A DNA stretch of 64,000 nt from Aequorivita sinensis. GTDB taxonomy: Bacteria; Bacteroidota; Bacteroidia; Flavobacteriales; Flavobacteriaceae. The notes under the pieces were generated by a model, which did not search any database, had not been told where the DNA came from, and saw nothing but the letters and a program-made list of their open reading frames with translations. Shown piece by piece: positions 51,633 to 59,468 of this stretch. A program made the translations under genes and the position numbers. Where the stretch lies: positions 496,001 through 560,000 of the forward strand of contig NZ_VDMC01000002.1 in assembly GCF_006346335.1 (NCBI RefSeq), read 5' to 3'. Positions within the stretch are counted from its first letter, which is position 1; every line of letters starts with the position of its first letter.

Positions 51633-53969
51633 TTAATCTAAAACCTTAAGCTTGGCAAAGCGTAAAAGTAGTTTTTTAAGGCCTCCATTATCAAAGTTTA
51701 TTTCGGCTTTAGTATCGGCACCAACACCTTCAATTTTTAAGATTTTCCCTTTTCCAAAACGAACGTGCTCCACCATAGTTCCAATACTTAGGTTTGCATC
51801 TTCTGCGCTAAAATTTTTATTTGTATCACTTGTAACAGGCTTTAGCCTACGTAATTTTCGTAGTTGTTCTTCTGTAGGACCTGTAGGTGGTTTACCTGCA
51901 GTAGGCTTTCTAAGTCGAAGTTTACTATGATCTACCTCATCAAAAATATCTGCATTTAATAGAGGTTTGTATCGATTTTCTGTGATTGGAGTTAAGTATT
52001 CCAAATAGCTTTCATCAATTTCTTCTATAAATCTACTGGGTTCTGCATCAATCAATTTTCCCCATCGATAGCGGGATTGTGTATAGGTAAGATAAGCTTG
52101 TTTTTCGGCTCTTGTTAGCGCTACGTAAAACAAACGTCGTTCTTCTTCTAGTTCGCTACGAGAATTCATATTCATTCCGCTAGGAAATAAATCCTCTTCC
52201 ATCCCAACGATATAAACATATGGGAATTCTAGTCCTTTCGCCAAATGCACCGTCATAAGTGCTACTCGGTCGTCGTCGCCCTTGTCGTTATCTAAATCAG
52301 TAGCTAGGGCTACATCCTCCATAAATTCTGAAAGCGAACCTGTAGCATCGGCAATTTCTTTTTGCTCCTCCACAAAATCACGCATACCGTTTAGCAATTC
52401 CTCAATATTTTCAATGCGAGCAATTCCTTCTGGTGTACCGTCTTTCTTTAATTCTTGGTATAAACCTGTTTTTTTAATTACATGCTCGGTAATAGTGAAA
52501 GCATCGTAATTGTGGTTTAAAACTTGGAAGCTCTCAATTAAAGCCACAAAGTCTAACAATTTAGATTTTGTTCCAGAATTAATTTTTAAATCGATTTTAT
52601 CGATGTTTTTCATCACTTCAAAAATCGAACGATTGTAATGGTTTGAAGTAATAATTAAACGATCCATTGTAGTTCCTCCAATTCCTCTAGCAGGATAATT
52701 GATTACTCGTTTAAGCGCTTCTTCATCCTTTGGGTTGAGAACTAATCTTAAATACGACAGAACATCTTTGATTTCTTTTCTTTGGTAGAAACTCAATCCG
52801 CCATAAATTCTATAAGGAATATCTTTTTTACGTAGAGCATCTTCAATGGCACGGCTCTGAGCGTTTGTTCTATATAAAACTGCAAAATCCCCTTCTTTTA
52901 GCTGATGGTTCATTTTGTTTTCGAAAATCGAACTTGCAACAAATCGGCCTTCATCACCATCTGTCATCGTTCGATTTACTAGAATTTTATTTCCTTCTAC
53001 ATTATCTGTCCAAACTTCTTTATCTAGACGGGTTTTGTTTTTTTCAATTACACTATTGGCAGCGTTTACTATATTTTTTGTAGAACGATAGTTTTGCTCT
53101 AGTCGATATACTTTTACGTCGTCATAATCTTTCTGGAAATTAAGAATATTGTTGATGTTCGCGCCACGGAATGCATAAATACTCTGTGCGTCATCCCCTA
53201 CTACGCAAATGTTTTGGAATTTATCTGAAAGCGCTCTAACAATTAAATACTGGCTGTGGTTTGTATCTTGATACTCATCTACAAGTATGTAGCGAAATCG
53301 GTTTTGATATTTAGCTAATACATCTGGAAAGCGGGTTAACAGCTCATTTGTTTTAAGCAATAAATCGTCAAAATCCATTGCTCCTGCTTTAAAGCATTTA
53401 TCAACGTATGATTTATAAATATCTCCCAGTCGAGGCATTTTAGCCATAGCATCAGCCTCCATTAATTCTGGATTATTGAAGTAGGCCTTTACCGTAATCA
53501 GACTGTTTTTATAAGAAGAGATACGTGAGTAAACTTGTTTGTACTTATAGACATCCTTATCCAAACTCATTTCTTTAATCACAGATCGAATCACACTTTG
53601 TGAGTCTTGTGTGTCATAAATTGTGAAGTTTGAAGGGTAGCCAAGTTTATCAGCTTCAAAACGAAGAATTTTTGCGAATATACTATGGAAAGTTCCCATC
53701 CACAGATTTTTAGCTTCACTACTTCCAACAATACTAGAAATACGGCCTTTCATCTCGCGAGCGGCCTTATTGGTAAACGTTAGTGCTAATATATTGAATG
53801 GATCAACTCCCTGCGACATCAAATACGCAATTCGAAATGTAAGCACTCGAGTTTTTCCAGATCCAGCACCTGCTATTACAATCATCGCTCCGTCTTTTTG
53901 CAGTACTGGCGCACGTTGAGCATCATTAAGTTGTTCTAAATACTTTTCCAAAATTTTGCTTTTTTTCAA
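51633..53969 (-). CDS. ATP-dependent 3'-5' DNA helicase, UvrD/PcrA family
   Basis: A 778-residue superfamily 1 helicase. Motifs: LNDAQRAPV (Q motif), VIAGAGSGKTRVLTFRIAYL (I), LALTFTNKAAREMKGR (Ia), YILVDEYQDTNHSQYLIVRA (II), VCVVGDDAQSIYAFRGA (III), VYRLEQNYRSTKNIVNAANS (IV), LMTVHLAKGLEFPYVYIVG (V) and RRLFYVALTRAEKQAYL (VI). The C-terminal 50 residues form the PcrA-type Tudor-like domain (GTMVEHVRFGKGKILKIEG) that binds RNA polymerase in other bacteria. It works in nucleotide excision or replication-conflict repair. Confidence 0.95.
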   Translation of the reverse strand: MKKSKILEKYLEQLNDAQRAPVLQKDGAMIVIAGAGSGKTRVLTFRIAYLMSQGVDPFNILALTFTNKAAREMKGRISSIVGSSEAKNLWMGTFHSIFAKILRFEADKLGYPSNFTIYDTQDSQSVIRSVIKEMSLDKDVYKYKQVYSRISSYKNSLITVKAYFNNPELMEADAMAKMPRLGDIYKSYVDKCFKAGAMDFDDLLLKTNELLTRFPDVLAKYQNRFRYILVDEYQDTNHSQYLIVRALSDKFQNICVVGDDAQSIYAFRGANINNILNFQKDYDDVKVYRLEQNYRSTKNIVNAANSVIEKNKTRLDKEVWTDNVEGNKILVNRTMTDGDEGRFVASSIFENKMNHQLKEGDFAVLYRTNAQSRAIEDALRKKDIPYRIYGGLSFYQRKEIKDVLSYLRLVLNPKDEEALKRVINYPARGIGGTTMDRLIITSNHYNRSIFEVMKNIDKIDLKINSGTKSKLLDFVALIESFQVLNHNYDAFTITEHVIKKTGLYQELKKDGTPEGIARIENIEELLNGMRDFVEEQKEIADATGSLSEFMEDVALATDLDNDKGDDDRVALMTVHLAKGLEFPYVYIVGMEEDLFPSGMNMNSRSELEEERRLFYVALTRAEKQAYLTYTQSRYRWGKLIDAEPSRFIEEIDESYLEYLTPITENRYKPLLNADIFDEVDHSKLRLRKPTAGKPPTGPTEEQLRKLRRLKPVTSDTNKNFSAEDANLSIGTMVEHVRFGKGKILKIEGVGADTKAEINFDNGGLKKLLLRFAKLKVLD

Positions 53970-54036
53970 AGTGTGAAATTAGCCATTATAAGCTTTTTAA
54001 ACCCGAAATTATCAGTCAAATTATAAACAAAAAAAA

Positions 54037-54053
54037 GTCACCCCTTGAGGAAG
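54037..54053. repeat. Possible decayed copy of the dispersed repeat
   Basis: GTCACCCCTTGAGGAAG resembles the outer part of the CTTCGA...CTCAGGGTGAC repeat read on the opposite strand, with a deletion in the middle. The match is partial and could be chance. Confidence 0.25.
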
Positions 54054-54124
54054 GCCCTTAGTTCGTGATTAATATATATTTCTAGAGAAATACTAGTGTA
54101 ACTTTCAGTATTCCTAATTACCTA

Positions 54125-54982
54125 TTATTTTTTTGGTTTTAAAAGCGGTAAAGCTTTCTCTTGCCAATCTCCGTTTGGCAGTTGCTCAGCATATTGATAG
54201 TTGGCAGCTTCAACAAAATAAGGGTTAAATTCGTAGGATAAGAGTTCAACTTTAGTTGTTCCAGATTTAAATTCAGTTATGGTTTGATTTTTACCAAATA
54301 CTCCTACAAAGTCTAAAGAAGAGTACGGCAGCGATATATCACCTTCTAATTTATTAAATCCATATACCTGATAAAAATTAATGGGAATCATATTCGTGAT
54401 AAATGTAGACTGCTTCCCTTTCATTTTAGTAAACTCCCATTTATACTCTTCTGAAATAATTTCTTTTCCATCTATTTTAGAGTATTCATTTAGTACTTTT
54501 TTCTTTCCTGTAGGAATCAGCTTTACATATTGGTCTGAAATTGGATAAGTTTCATTTTCATCATAAAATTCAGGATTGGCAACCCATTCAACAAATTGAG
54601 CATCAACCATATCATTGCCGTGACCGTCATTTCCAAAGAAGTAATAATTACCATCAGGGTCACTTATAACGAAATCTATCATTTCATCTTCTGGCACATA
54701 TAGCAATTGTCCATTTTCGGGATTGTGATACAGCCAAAATTCTTTCGATTCATCTTCATCGGTATATTTATAGATGAAAGCGTGACTAAAGTACAATGTT
54801 TTAGAGGGGTCATATTCTAAATGATTTGCTTCTTCAATATATTCTTGAGCTTCAGAATTTGAATTCTGCTCTTCTGCTATTATTTCTTCAGAAGTTACAA
54901 ATTCAGTTTTACTATTATTTTTCGAATTACAACCTAGCATTAACCCTATGCAAATTGTAAGAGTTATTAATAGATATCTCAT
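54125..54982 (-). CDS. Lipoprotein of unknown function
   Basis: A 285-residue lipoprotein with signal RYLLITLTICIGLMLGC (Cys at about 18) followed by a Ser/Asn/Glu-rich linker. The mature part is beta-rich with repeated aromatic motifs (LYFSHAFIYKYTDEDESKEF, LYHNPENGQLLYVPEDEM, YYFFGNDGHGNDMVDAQFV). I know no family for it. The start is set at 54982 because the signal peptide follows directly; a TTG nine codons upstream is less likely. It has no close co-directional partner. Confidence 0.7.
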   Translation of the reverse strand: MRYLLITLTICIGLMLGCNSKNNSKTEFVTSEEIIAEEQNSNSEAQEYIEEANHLEYDPSKTLYFSHAFIYKYTDEDESKEFWLYHNPENGQLLYVPEDEMIDFVISDPDGNYYFFGNDGHGNDMVDAQFVEWVANPEFYDENETYPISDQYVKLIPTGKKKVLNEYSKIDGKEIISEEYKWEFTKMKGKQSTFITNMIPINFYQVYGFNKLEGDISLPYSSLDFVGVFGKNQTITEFKSGTTKVELLSYEFNPYFVEAANYQYAEQLPNGDWQEKALPLLKPKK

Positions 54983-55064
54983 AATATTTGTTTTAACAAG
55001 TTTAATCAATATTTATAAATTTAAAAAAAGTAAAACCTGAGGCATTTTTATAACATTATATCTC

Positions 55065-55094
55065 TTGTCAATTTTCATAAAACAATTAAGTTTG
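55065..55094 (+). promoter_or_regulatory. Promoter (TTG-N19-TAAGTTTG) of the DUF7935-like gene
   Basis: TTG at 55065-55067, a 19-base spacer and TAAGTTTG at 55087-55094. The start codon at 55114 is 19 bases beyond the box. Confidence 0.6.
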
Positions 55095-55113
55095 TTGTGA
55101 TTAAAAAAACACT

Positions 55114-55638
55114 ATGAACGAAGCAACACAAATTATAAGTTATTTTGCCTATTTACTCCCTGCTGCTGTAGTAGGTGTTGTGGCATATTATTTTTTTAAA
55201 GGACATACTGCCAATGAAGAAGGAAGGCGCAGGTATTTAATTCAAAAGGAAGCTCAAAAGCAGGTGTTACCGCTTCGTTTACAAGCTTACGAACGCCTTA
55301 CTTTATTTTTAGAGCGTATAGATTTAAATAAGTTGCTGGTACGTGTAAAACCATTTTCGGATGCTAAGGATGAATATGAGAAGCTATTAGTGCGAAATAT
55401 TGAGCAGGAATTTGACCATAACTTAACGCAGCAAGTTTACGTAAGTGTTGAATGCTGGAATGTTGTAAAAGCGGCTAAAAACGCTACTATAAACATTATT
55501 AGACAAGGAAATATGCACGTGAAGGATGGGGATGTGGATAAAATGAGAGAATATTTATTACAACAATTTATGGAAGAGGTTTCTCCTTCACAAAAAGCAA
55601 TGGGATACGTTAAAAAAGAAGTGTCTGAACTATTTTAA
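55114..55638 (+). CDS. DUF7935-like membrane-anchored protein
   Basis: A 174-residue protein with one membrane helix at about 8-28 (YFAYLLPAAVVGVVAYYFF) and a helical cytoplasmic part: LPLRLQAYERLTLFLERIDL, LLVRNIEQEFDHNLTQQVYV, SVECWNVVKAAKNATINIIR. I recall this as a conserved Flavobacteriia family (DUF7935) without known function. Its stop overlaps the stop of the convergent LuxR regulator gene by four bases (shared TTAA), so neither can have a private terminator. Confidence 0.75.
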   Translation: MNEATQIISYFAYLLPAAVVGVVAYYFFKGHTANEEGRRRYLIQKEAQKQVLPLRLQAYERLTLFLERIDLNKLLVRVKPFSDAKDEYEKLLVRNIEQEFDHNLTQQVYVSVECWNVVKAAKNATINIIRQGNMHVKDGDVDKMREYLLQQFMEEVSPSQKAMGYVKKEVSELF

Positions 55639-56267
55639 GGTGTAAATAGATTGTGGTGAATTGCAAAAAGCACAAGACCTATTCTATTCTTAATTCCTAA
55701 CTTTCTATACAGAGAATCTCGATACCCTTCTACTGTTTTGTAACTGCAACACATAATATCTGCAATTTCTCTATAGTTCATTTCGGTACAAGCTAATTTT
55801 ATAAACTCCAGTTCTCTATCTTTAATTTCAGTTCTTACGTCATTTTCTAGTGAACCTGTAAGGATTTTAGAAACGTTATTTGTGTAGTAGCTTCCTTCTT
55901 CAATTACTTTTGTTAAAGCTTCTTCAAGGATTTCTTTTTTGGTGTCTTTTAGTAGATATCCACGCGCACCAGCACGCAACATTTTTAATATAGTATATTC
56001 ATCTTCTTCAATAGAAAGCGCTAGAACTTTTAGATTAGGATATTCCCTATTAATAATTTCTGTGGTTTCAATACCATTCAAAATAGGCATTTTAATATCC
56101 ATCAAAACTATATCTGGGATATTATTCGGCTCTTTTAGTTTATCCAATAATTCCTGCCCATTTTTACATAAGTAAAGCACATCAAACTTCTCAAACCCCT
56201 GAACCATTCCTCCTATGGCTTGAGAAAGCAAATAATGATCATCTACTACTACAACCGAATACTTCAT
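55635..56267 (-). CDS. NarL/LuxR-type response regulator
   Basis: A 210-residue regulator. The receiver domain (1-120) has Asp9-Asp10, the phospho-acceptor Asp57 in VLMDIKMPILNGIE, the Ser in VLALSIEEDE and the Lys in YLLKDTKKEIL. The C-terminal HTH (about 148-205) reads RELEFIKLACTEMNYREIAD, then CCSYKTVEGYRDSLYRKLGI. It is the last gene of the operon and follows the HisKA_3 kinase gene by 37 bases, so the two very likely form a two-component pair. Target genes are not known. Confidence 0.93.
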   Translation of the reverse strand: MKYSVVVVDDHYLLSQAIGGMVQGFEKFDVLYLCKNGQELLDKLKEPNNIPDIVLMDIKMPILNGIETTEIINREYPNLKVLALSIEEDEYTILKMLRAGARGYLLKDTKKEILEEALTKVIEEGSYYTNNVSKILTGSLENDVRTEIKDRELEFIKLACTEMNYREIADIMCCSYKTVEGYRDSLYRKLGIKNRIGLVLFAIHHNLFTP

Positions 56268-56304
56268 AAATTTTGGAATTAAGAATTACACTTATAAACT
56301 TAAA

Positions 56305-57057
56305 TTATGTAAAGTTATAATTTAAATGCAAAGTAGTCCCTTGTTCTCTTTCCGAATTAATAGATAAAGTTGAATTAATAAGTTTAGCACGAGTTTTCAT
56401 GTTTTTTAGACCGATACCTAAAAACACATCGTTATCATCAAACCCAATACCGTCGTCTTTTGCACAAATTGTCAATTGGCTATCTGTATAATCGAGCGTT
56501 ACTGTTAAGTTAGAAGCCTTAGAATGTTTAATGGTGTTCGAGAAGAATTCTTGTAGTATTCTAAATAAGATAACTTGTATGTTACTTTCTAAAGGAACGA
56601 CTGCTCCATTTACTTCTAAAGTTGAAGTTATGAATTTCAATCTATTAAATCGTTCTATTTCAAGAGTAATAGCTTCTACTAAACTCAAGCTTTTTAACGC
56701 TTCCGGGTTTATCAATTTGGAAAGCGATCTAAGTTCGTCAATTCCTTGGCCAATGGTATCGGAGACCTCTGGCAATAACTCAGGTTTATCTACAGCTAAC
56801 TGAGATTGTATTTTGGCTAAGGTCATTAGTTGGCCAATGTTGTCGTGTAATTCCCAGCTAATGTTTCTTAATGTTTCTTCTCGCATTTCAATTTGCGACT
56901 CAGCTAATTCGCGCTCAAATGACTTTTTTGCTTCTTCTTGTTCTTTAAGTAATTTATTTTTTCTGTTCGAGAACACACTAAAAAGCACAATAACTATGAT
57001 AACCAAAGTCACAGGTATCGCAATTGCCATTAGTACGATTATCTCTTTTTCATCCAT
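56305..57057 (-). CDS. NarX-type (HisKA_3) sensor histidine kinase without sensor domain
   Basis: A 250-residue kinase with one N-terminal membrane helix (VLMAIAIPVTLVIIVIVLFS), a coiled linker, the HisKA_3 domain with RNISWELHDNIGQLMTLAKI (His71) and an HATPase part: LFRILQEFFSNTIKHSKASN and CAKDDGIGFDD, then GIGLKNMKTRAKLI. There is no extracytoplasmic sensor domain, so signals must come from a partner. The start overlaps the upstream multi-pass membrane protein gene by 19 bases, making that protein the obvious candidate sensor. Confidence 0.92.
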   Translation of the reverse strand: MDEKEIIVLMAIAIPVTLVIIVIVLFSVFSNRKNKLLKEQEEAKKSFERELAESQIEMREETLRNISWELHDNIGQLMTLAKIQSQLAVDKPELLPEVSDTIGQGIDELRSLSKLINPEALKSLSLVEAITLEIERFNRLKFITSTLEVNGAVVPLESNIQVILFRILQEFFSNTIKHSKASNLTVTLDYTDSQLTICAKDDGIGFDDNDVFLGIGLKNMKTRAKLINSTLSINSEREQGTTLHLNYNFT

Positions 57058-57686
57058 ATAAATCCGATAAGAAAAAACAAATACATCACAATAATAAGTG
57101 AAAACTGAATGATAAGTAAGATTAAATAAAATTTTGTAAGGTCAAAAAACAATGTTCTCATAATTTTTATAGGAAGATATCCTATATAAAACAAAAACAA
57201 GCCTACGCTTACCCAAAATAGCAAATCGTTTTTGATTACTAAAACTAATGAAGATTGTAAAACGCTTATATAGTATAGAATTATACAGAAAATCAATACT
57301 CCTGCACCAACTATATAGGAGGCAATAAACGAATAATTGAAAATATCCACTAATAGTATATCTCGAAGATAAGATATCCAAAATAAAACTATCCCCACCT
57401 TTATATATTTCTTAAAATGCGCTTCTTCGATAGCTTTTAGAAACACATAATGAAATAAGGTGAAGTAAAAAAAGTAATAAATATTGAAGATTATCAAATT
57501 CGATGTACCGATAAAATCTCTGATATACCCCCCTAAAAACTCCGTAATTACTGTAAATAACAAAATTAGCGGAAAATATTTTAGAGGAGAATCTTTATAA
57601 AGCGGAAAACGAATTAAAGAGATGACAAATACAACCAGGTATAAAGTCAAGAATATATATTCAAGGGGTTTTACTACTGCCTCCAC
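57039..57686 (-). CDS. Seven-helix membrane protein, probable sensor partner
   Basis: A 215-residue protein with about seven hydrophobic segments from residue 10 to the C-terminus (LEYIFLTLYLVVFVISLI, YFPLILLFTVITEFLGGYI, NIYYFFYFTLFHYVFLKAI and four more). It has no recognised domain. Its end overlaps the start of the HisKA_3 kinase gene by 19 bases, so the two are translationally coupled. The arrangement suggests it senses or scaffolds for the kinase, similar in idea to 7TM receptor domains fused to kinases; this is inference from context. Confidence 0.72.
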   Translation of the reverse strand: MEAVVKPLEYIFLTLYLVVFVISLIRFPLYKDSPLKYFPLILLFTVITEFLGGYIRDFIGTSNLIIFNIYYFFYFTLFHYVFLKAIEEAHFKKYIKVGIVLFWISYLRDILLVDIFNYSFIASYIVGAGVLIFCIILYYISVLQSSLVLVIKNDLLFWVSVGLFLFYIGYLPIKIMRTLFFDLTKFYLILLIIQFSLIIVMYLFFLIGFIWMKKR

Positions 57687-57701
57687 AAATCTTAAATTAT
57701 A

Positions 57702-58370
57702 TTAGTTATTGTCTCCAAAGTCGTTGGAACCAAGTATTGGTGGGGGCATTATTGTTCCGTCATTAAGTATTAAACTTGTGGTATTAACTTGAAGTGTAGT
57801 AGTATTTGAAGATAAAAAACCAGCTTCATTCACTACTTCATTTTTATCATTATTACCGCCATCCCTTTTTCTGATAGGCACAGCTGTATATTTACCTTCT
57901 AATTCTTCTATCGAAAAACCGACGTTTTCTCCATTATGATCCATAGTTGGCACAACGAAAATGCTGTTTTGTCTAGGGTATTTTACGGCATCACCATTTG
58001 GATAATTATTGCTATTTGGATAATTAGATAAGTAAAATCGCAAAGTACTTACGTCAATTTTAGCTCTATTAGCTTCGTGTTCTATAAAAGCTATATATTG
58101 TTTAATAGTAGCTAGGTCGAATTCTGCATATCGTGTTGCCCCAAATGACTCTGGTGTAGGTTTAATACTGTCTTCGTATTTTTTTATAATTGAAACTCGT
58201 CGTTGAGAATAAGAGTCATACATTTCTTGAGCACGTTCTACAGTAATAATATGTCCTTTAGGAGGTCCTTCGTAAGGCGGTTCAGTAGTAGTTGTGCCTT
58301 CGTGACAGCTATATAAAGACAAACAAAAAACACAAATTAAGGATAATCGATAATTAAAAATTGATTTCAT
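57702..58370 (-). CDS. Lipoprotein of unknown function in the two-component operon
   Basis: A 222-residue lipoprotein with signal SLICVFCLSLYSC (Cys at about 22), followed by a Thr/Pro/Gly linker (HEGTTTTEPPYEGPPKG). The mature part contains ITVERAQEMYDSYSQRRVSI, DLATIKQYIAFIEHEANRAK, RFYLSNYP and a Tyr/Asn/Pro-rich stretch. No family is recognised. It ends 15 bases before the seven-helix protein starts, so it is first in the operon lipoprotein / membrane protein / kinase / regulator and may present the periplasmic signal. Confidence 0.72.
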   Translation of the reverse strand: MKSIFNYRLSLICVFCLSLYSCHEGTTTTEPPYEGPPKGHIITVERAQEMYDSYSQRRVSIIKKYEDSIKPTPESFGATRYAEFDLATIKQYIAFIEHEANRAKIDVSTLRFYLSNYPNSNNYPNGDAVKYPRQNSIFVVPTMDHNGENVGFSIEELEGKYTAVPIRKRDGGNNDKNEVVNEAGFLSSNTTTLQVNTTSLILNDGTIMPPPILGSNDFGDNN

Positions 58371-58478
58371 AATAAATTTGGTTATGGTTATATAAAAAGA
58401 TGATTTTAATACGATTAGTGAATATAACTCAATTATATTGATTTATAAACAACTAACATTGCATTAACCATAAAAATC

Positions 58479-58512
58479 GGGGAATACACATAAAGATTAG
58501 GGGGTTTCCCCC
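58479..58512. promoter_or_regulatory. Nested G/C inverted repeats upstream of the two-component operon
   Basis: GGGGGTTTCCCCC (58500-58512) is a 5-bp-stem hairpin in otherwise AT-rich DNA. GGGGAA at 58479-58484 can pair instead with TTCCCC at 58506-58511. The two pairings exclude each other. The site lies about 110-140 bases upstream of the lipoprotein start and about 40 bases past the patatin stop, so it could be an operator, a leader switch or the patatin terminator; no T-tract follows on the minus strand. Confidence 0.4.
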
Positions 58513-58552
58513 CATTATATTTTGAAATTTGAAAAGGAAGACTAATTAATGC

Positions 58553-59467
58553 TTAATTGTCTTTAGTACGGAGCTCACTTAATGCTTCATTTTTGTGATG
58601 GGCGTACTCATAGCCGTGTTTCCACCAACTAGCCATTTTGTCTTTTTCGAAAATTAAGGAATTAGTTGTTAGCACAGTAGGCGTGTAATAAATATTAATA
58701 ATCACCCCTTTATTAGCGGCTACAAACTTCCCTATACGGATGTTTTGTTTTTCAATTCTATCGGCCATAAAAGTGTGCATGTTGGTAAGAAGCGAAAAAA
58801 CATTCTTTGAAGGTAATCGGTTATAGTAGGTCACCTCGGTTTCAAGAATTATAACATCTATAGTTTTAGCACCTCGATTTATAGCTTCTTCAATAGGCAC
58901 CATACTCCCAAAGCCACCATCTGCATATTCACAGCCATTCTTTTTCACAAGACTCATAAAAGGTGTGAAGTTTGACGAAATCCAAATCCAATCTAAAAAA
59001 TCTTTGTAATCAAAATCGGATATAGACTTATATTCAACCTGATTAAGTGAAAGGTTGGAAACGGTAACAACCACATCTTTAGATGAAGCTTTCAATATGT
59101 CAAACTCATCTTCGGTAAAAGTCTTTTCAATAAGTTTACGCAGATTTAAACTTTCTCCAAAGGTTTTCTTTCCTTTTATAAAATTTTTTAAAACCGTGTA
59201 ATGATCTATAGCTATCTGCTTCCCTCCTAGCTTGTCTTTTTTTATAATAAACGGGCAACTATTGAAGATGCTATTTTGATTAACAGAGGTAAAAACATCT
59301 CTAATTTTATCTACTTTATCTAATGCTAAATGTGAAATTAGTAGGCTACCGGTAGAGGTTCCGACAAAAAGATCGTATTCTTCGTGAAGTTCGTCCATAA
59401 GGTATTGTGCAACACCTCCAGCAAATGCTCCTTTACTTCCTCCTCCCGAAATAACTAATGCTCTCAT
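58553..59467 (-). CDS. Patatin-like phospholipase
   Basis: A 304-residue lipid acyl hydrolase of the patatin family. Visible: the oxyanion-hole motif ISGGGSKGAFAGGVAQYL (about 6-23), the nucleophile Ser38 in FVGTSTGSLL and the dyad Asp183 in CEYADGGFGSM. There is no signal peptide, so it acts in the cytoplasm or at the inner leaflet, unlike the secreted patatin-barrel fusions of other Gram-negatives. It starts one base after the M1 aminopeptidase gene stops. The lipid substrate is unknown. Confidence 0.9.
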   Translation of the reverse strand: MRALVISGGGSKGAFAGGVAQYLMDELHEEYDLFVGTSTGSLLISHLALDKVDKIRDVFTSVNQNSIFNSCPFIIKKDKLGGKQIAIDHYTVLKNFIKGKKTFGESLNLRKLIEKTFTEDEFDILKASSKDVVVTVSNLSLNQVEYKSISDFDYKDFLDWIWISSNFTPFMSLVKKNGCEYADGGFGSMVPIEEAINRGAKTIDVIILETEVTYYNRLPSKNVFSLLTNMHTFMADRIEKQNIRIGKFVAANKGVIINIYYTPTVLTTNSLIFEKDKMASWWKHGYEYAHHKNEALSELRTKDN

Positions 59468-59468
59468 T

